Part shown: positions 61,112-64,000 of the stretch, in pieces | How the letters are laid out: every line of letters starts with the position of its first letter | Position numbering within the stretch: the stretch's first letter is position 1 | Source: Massilia sp. 9I | Lineage (GTDB): Bacteria > Pseudomonadota > Gammaproteobacteria > Burkholderiales > Burkholderiaceae_D | Length of the DNA stretch: 64,000 bases | Assembly: GCF_902506415.1 (NCBI RefSeq) | Contig: NZ_LR733275.1 | Location: forward strand, 4,333,932 to 4,397,931 | Direction of reading: 5' to 3' | The notes under the pieces: generated by a model | Seen by the model: only the letters and a program-made list of their open reading frames with translations | What the model was told of the DNA's origin: nothing | Databases searched by the model: none | Made by a program: the position numbers and the translations under genes

Positions 61112-62233
61112 ATGCATTCGCCGAACATCCAGTACAACCCCCGTCTCGACCAGCTGCGCTGGCTCGCCGCCACCCTGGTTTTCCTGTTTCATTTCCACCT
61201 TGAATACCGCGGACTCGGCGGCGCCGGCCTGACCGGCGGCTGGACCGCGCTGATCACGGAAGGGCATACGGGCGTCGGCCTGTTCTTCACGCTGTCGGGC
61301 TTCCTGTTCATGCAGATCGCACTGCACCAGCACGCGACCGGGCGCGAGATCGTCTACCGCGACTTCCTGCGCAACCGCCTGCTGCGCATCGTCCCGCTCT
61401 ACCTCGTCATCTATCTGCTGGCGACCTCGATCGGCCGCGACAAGTTCCAGCCGCAAGACCTGCTCTACCTGTTCGTCTCCAACCTCGGCCTGGCGCCGAC
61501 CTCGGGCACCGTGATTACCGGCGCGGCCTGGACCATCTCGCTGGAATTCCTGTTCTACCTGGTATTCCCCTTCCTGGCCCGCTTCACGCTGGAGCGTGGC
61601 ATCGCCTACCTGGGCGGCTGGCTGGTCCTGATGGGCTTTTTCAAGGTGGCGGCCTTCACCGTCAACGACAACAGCACGCTGATGTATTTCAGTACCTGGG
61701 TCGGCCGCTTCGACCAGTTCCTGATCGGCATGGCGGCCGCCATGCTGCACCAGCGCTGGCAGTCGCAACTGGCGCGCTTCGCCCCGGTTCTGCTGGTGGC
61801 CAGCGTCGCGCTGGTGATGTGGGACACCGCGCTGATGCACCGCGTCGCCCCCTTCGGCGCCACGCCCAAATCCGGCTTCTGGGTCTACTGGTCGATGATC
61901 GAGAGCGCCGGCTGGGCCGCGCTGATCCTGGCCTGGGTGTCCTTCTCGGCGCGCCTGCCGGGGGCGATCGAACGCGCGCTGAGCCAGGGCGGCAAGGTCA
62001 GCTTTTCCTTCTACCTCTTGCACATGGCGCTGCTGCACATCCTCGCCGTGCGCTTCAAATTGATTGCGCCGACCGGCACGCTCTGGGTCGACGCCGCCAT
62101 CATGTTTGCAGTGTGTTACGGCGCGACCTGGGCGCTGGCGACGCTTTGCTACCACATCGTCGAGGAACCCTTCCTGCGCATGCGGCGCAGCTATGGCGCG
62201 GGGCGTACCGTTCCGGTAGCCTCGGTTTCGTAG
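61112..62233 (+). CDS. Acyltransferase family 3 (OafA/YrhL-type) membrane protein
   Basis: A 373-residue polytopic protein with ~10 TM segments. The N terminus RLDQLRWLAATLVFLFHFHL (catalytic-type His), the motif GHTGVGLFFTLSGFLFMQIA and FLRNRLLRIVPLYLVIYLL define the family, which O-acetylates surface glycans or other periplasmic targets. No SGNH domain is fused. The TAG stop is the first three bases of a REP sequence. It might modify the glycan exported by the Wzm/Wzt system, but the two are 27 kb apart. Confidence 0.9.
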   Translation: MHSPNIQYNPRLDQLRWLAATLVFLFHFHLEYRGLGGAGLTGGWTALITEGHTGVGLFFTLSGFLFMQIALHQHATGREIVYRDFLRNRLLRIVPLYLVIYLLATSIGRDKFQPQDLLYLFVSNLGLAPTSGTVITGAAWTISLEFLFYLVFPFLARFTLERGIAYLGGWLVLMGFFKVAAFTVNDNSTLMYFSTWVGRFDQFLIGMAAAMLHQRWQSQLARFAPVLLVASVALVMWDTALMHRVAPFGATPKSGFWVYWSMIESAGWAALILAWVSFSARLPGAIERALSQGGKVSFSFYLLHMALLHILAVRFKLIAPTGTLWVDAAIMFAVCYGATWALATLCYHIVEEPFLRMRRSYGAGRTVPVASVS

Positions 62234-62260
62234 GGTGGGCGGCTGTGCCGCCCACGCGGT
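62231..62260 (+). repeat. REP copy 7
   Basis: TAGGGTGGGCGGCTGTG then CCGCCCACGCGGT. Direct orientation, as copies 1 and 4. Its TAG is the stop codon of the acyltransferase gene. Confidence 0.85.
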
Positions 62261-62327
62261 CAGCGATACGCCGCGATACCTGTTTTCGGCTATCATGTCC
62301 GGCATTTCCCGAACAGCTAGAACCTCG

Positions 62328-63152
62328 ATGATGGAGTACTTGACCCAGGCAGGCCACAACATGCTCGATTATGGATGGCGCATCCTGTACGTCTCCATGA
62401 TCCTGTTCGTGCTCGAGCTTATCTTTGGCTGGAACAAGTACTCGATGAAGTCGCGTCTGCGTGGCGCCATGCTGTGGGCTGTGTACATCGTGATCACGGT
62501 CGCCTTCCTGACCGCGTTCAGCAACTTCTGGGGCAAGCTCGGCGTCCAGCCGCTGGTGAGCATCACCCTCAGCGAATACTTCGCATCCGAGAACAAATTC
62601 CTGACCGTGCTCGGCTGGATCGCGGCGCCGCTGCTGTCGCTGCTGGTGAGTGATTTCTTCTATTACTGGTTCCACCGCGCCCAGCACACCTTCAAGTTCC
62701 TGTGGGTCTTCCACGCCGAGCACCACGCGATCCGCGAGATGAGCGCCTGGAACAGCAACCACCACTGGACCGAAGAGATCTTCCGGATCCCCTTCATGAT
62801 CATCCCGATGAGCCTGCTGGTGCGGGTCGATCCGGGCTTCGTGCCGGTGCTGGCCTGGCTGCTGCTGGGCGCCCAGGGGCAGTACATCCACTCGCACACC
62901 AAGCTGTCGCTGGGGCCGCTGCGTTACATCATGGCCGACAACCGCTTCCACCGCATCCACCACTCGGTCGAGAAGCACCACTGGAACCGCAATTTCGGCT
63001 CCTTCTCCTCGTTCTGGGACCTCGTGTTCCGTACCGCGCACTTCCCGAAGCGCAACGAGTGGCCGGATACCGGGCTGGACGAGCACGACGAAGCCCAGAA
63101 CGTGCGCGAATACCTGTTCCGGCCCTTTCAAAAGCTGCGCGGCAAGGCCTGA
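62328..63152 (+). CDS. Sterol-desaturase/fatty-acid-hydroxylase family protein
   Basis: A 274-residue membrane protein from ATG 62328. The histidine boxes that hold the di-iron centre are complete: FHRAQH, FHAEHH, NHHWTEE-type and HRIHHS, with FFYYWFHRAQHTFKFLWVF as the family core. Four to five TM segments. It would hydroxylate or desaturate a lipid. Other in-frame starts lie upstream (62295, 62235), but those overlap the REP or lack a binding site. Confidence 0.9.
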   Translation: MMEYLTQAGHNMLDYGWRILYVSMILFVLELIFGWNKYSMKSRLRGAMLWAVYIVITVAFLTAFSNFWGKLGVQPLVSITLSEYFASENKFLTVLGWIAAPLLSLLVSDFFYYWFHRAQHTFKFLWVFHAEHHAIREMSAWNSNHHWTEEIFRIPFMIIPMSLLVRVDPGFVPVLAWLLLGAQGQYIHSHTKLSLGPLRYIMADNRFHRIHHSVEKHHWNRNFGSFSSFWDLVFRTAHFPKRNEWPDTGLDEHDEAQNVREYLFRPFQKLRGKA

Positions 63153-63155
63153 TCC

Positions 63156-63701
63156 TTAACGGCGCTTCTTTTTCCTGGAGGCGAGCAGGCCGGCAGCGCC
63201 TATGCCCAACAGCAGCATCGCTGCCGGTTCTGGGACGTCAGACGAGCCGTCTACCAAGGTGAATACGAACTGGCGCTTGTCGGAAACCGGAACGCCACCG
63301 AAAATCGTGTTCGATCCGAAGAAGCCGCACGTCCCCAATCCACACACGAGCGCATTCACGGCATCGTTGCCCCAGACGACGGCATTCGACGCGGTAGGAT
63401 ACCTTCCACCAAAGTTGAGTTCGTGGGTGCTGGTGTCGAACGACAGCCTGAAAGGATTGTTCTGCGTGCCGGTGGCCAGGTCCCAGGTGAACTTCAGCTC
63501 GCTTCCGTTGTAGCCACTAATGGAAAAACTCGCGATATCCTCTGCATAAATGAGACCTGAATCGGCCAGCGTATCGGAGTAAGACATGGTCCCGTTCGCA
63601 TGGTTTCCCAGCGTACCAGTCCATGTCCATTCATACGCGATGACGCCGGCATGTGCAGTTCCCGATAGGGCAAGCGCCAGGGCAAGGATGGTCTTTTTCA
63701 T
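63156..63701 (-). CDS. PEP-CTERM surface protein
   Basis: A 181-residue protein from ATG 63701 with signal peptide (1-18, AHA). The C terminus has the sorting signal VPEPAAMLLLGIGAAGLLAS followed by RKKKRR. The mature part is beta-rich (WTGTLGNHANGTMSYSDTLA). PEP-CTERM proteins are processed by exosortase EpsH/XrtA, which is not in this window. Convergent with the hydroxylase gene (3 nt between stops). Confidence 0.92.
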   Translation of the reverse strand: MKKTILALALALSGTAHAGVIAYEWTWTGTLGNHANGTMSYSDTLADSGLIYAEDIASFSISGYNGSELKFTWDLATGTQNNPFRLSFDTSTHELNFGGRYPTASNAVVWGNDAVNALVCGLGTCGFFGSNTIFGGVPVSDKRQFVFTLVDGSSDVPEPAAMLLLGIGAAGLLASRKKKRR

Positions 63702-63870
63702 GGATATCCCAATGTGGAAAAATATTTTTAGTGTAAATATTTTTTTACCGAAGACGTAAAAATCTTCCACCTCCCTAGCAGATCTGAGAGTGTCGCCTGC
63801 GCGTGCCTACAAGCAACGACGACCCCGGCTCCGGCTGGATGTAGATGGGCTGGCAAGGTAAAATGGCACG

Positions 63871-64000
63871 ATGAGCTCCCCGACTTTCACCCACCTCCGC
63901 GTCCACTCCGAATATTCGATCGTCGATGGCCTCGTGCGCATCGACGACATCGTCGGGGCCGCCGCGAAGGACCAGCAGCCGGCGCTGGCCGTGACCGACC
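63871..64000 (+). CDS. dnaE: DNA polymerase III alpha subunit (5' part)
   Basis: The frame from ATG 63871 gives [20 protein letters not shown] and continues to ALAVTD at the right edge, the start of the PHP domain of DnaE (strand [11 protein letters not shown] with its His, and the TD motif). Only 43 codons are visible. The gene is cut by the window end. Confidence 0.93.
   Translation, partial: MSSPTFTHLRVHSEYSIVDGLVRIDDIVGAAAKDQQPALAVTD

Noticed and set aside
1..64000. tRNA or rRNA genes
   Set aside because: No cloverleaf with a CCA-adjacent T-arm and no rRNA-like conserved segments were noticed while reading the intergenic spaces.

Overview
The window looks like a chromosomal segment of a high-GC betaproteobacterium, most likely Oxalobacteraceae of the Massilia/Telluria type. 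This is inferred from the strong GC bias, many large sensory proteins (two GGDEF cyclases, a CHASE kinase, a LOV kinase, an HDOD protein), a PEP-CTERM protein, DUF4214 proteins and an RhlE-type helicase. No rRNA, tRNA, CRISPR array or prophage was seen. Both ends cut genes: an SPFH protein at the left and dnaE at the right.

Layout. 1-6.3 kb: leftward genes for an SPFH/GYF protein, a zinc-ribbon membrane protein, three exported proteins of unknown role, and a GAF plus degenerate receiver pair. 6.3-10.6 kb: a flavin-binding PNPOx-like protein, a GST with a divergent LysR regulator, RNase Z and a DUF454 membrane protein. 10.8-21.5 kb: a GGDEF cyclase, a RAYT (Y1) transposase flanked by REP sequences, a CHASE histidine kinase, a LON-domain protein, an anti-sigma-like protein, an RhlE-type helicase, a REPIN, and a blue-light-type LOV histidine kinase/receiver. 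21.6-35.0 kb: a ten-gene, mostly overlapping leftward operon for a surface polysaccharide exported by a Wzm/Wzt ABC transporter. 35-43.4 kb: an Ig/DUF3500 lipoprotein, a HupE/UreJ-like protein, an EF-hand protein, a CRP-family regulator with VanZ, an HDOD protein and a CHASE3-GGDEF cyclase.

43.4-59.9 kb is the most interesting part. A CHASE2 adenylate cyclase and a TPR/beta-barrel protein run left. A FecR-domain exported protein runs right, followed by a 1255-residue cysteine-free RTX protein whose C-terminal part resembles the Caulobacter S-layer protein RsaA but which carries a DUF4214 head. A SAM methyltransferase with a long C-terminal region comes next, then a complete type I secretion system (ABC, HlyD, TolC) and a second, free-standing DUF4214 protein. 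CRP-type palindromes precede the FecR gene, the S-layer-like gene and the secretion operon; two of them sit at class II spacing to a GATAAT -10. A CRP-family regulator with the classical Arg-Glu-x3-Arg recognition helix lies about 6 kb away. I infer a cAMP-controlled module that makes and exports a surface layer, with its own cyclase.

59.9-64 kb: tRNA hydroxylase trhO, an acyltransferase, a sterol-desaturase-family hydroxylase, an orphan PEP-CTERM protein and the start of dnaE.

All family assignments come from reading the translated sequence and from remembered family features; no database search was run.
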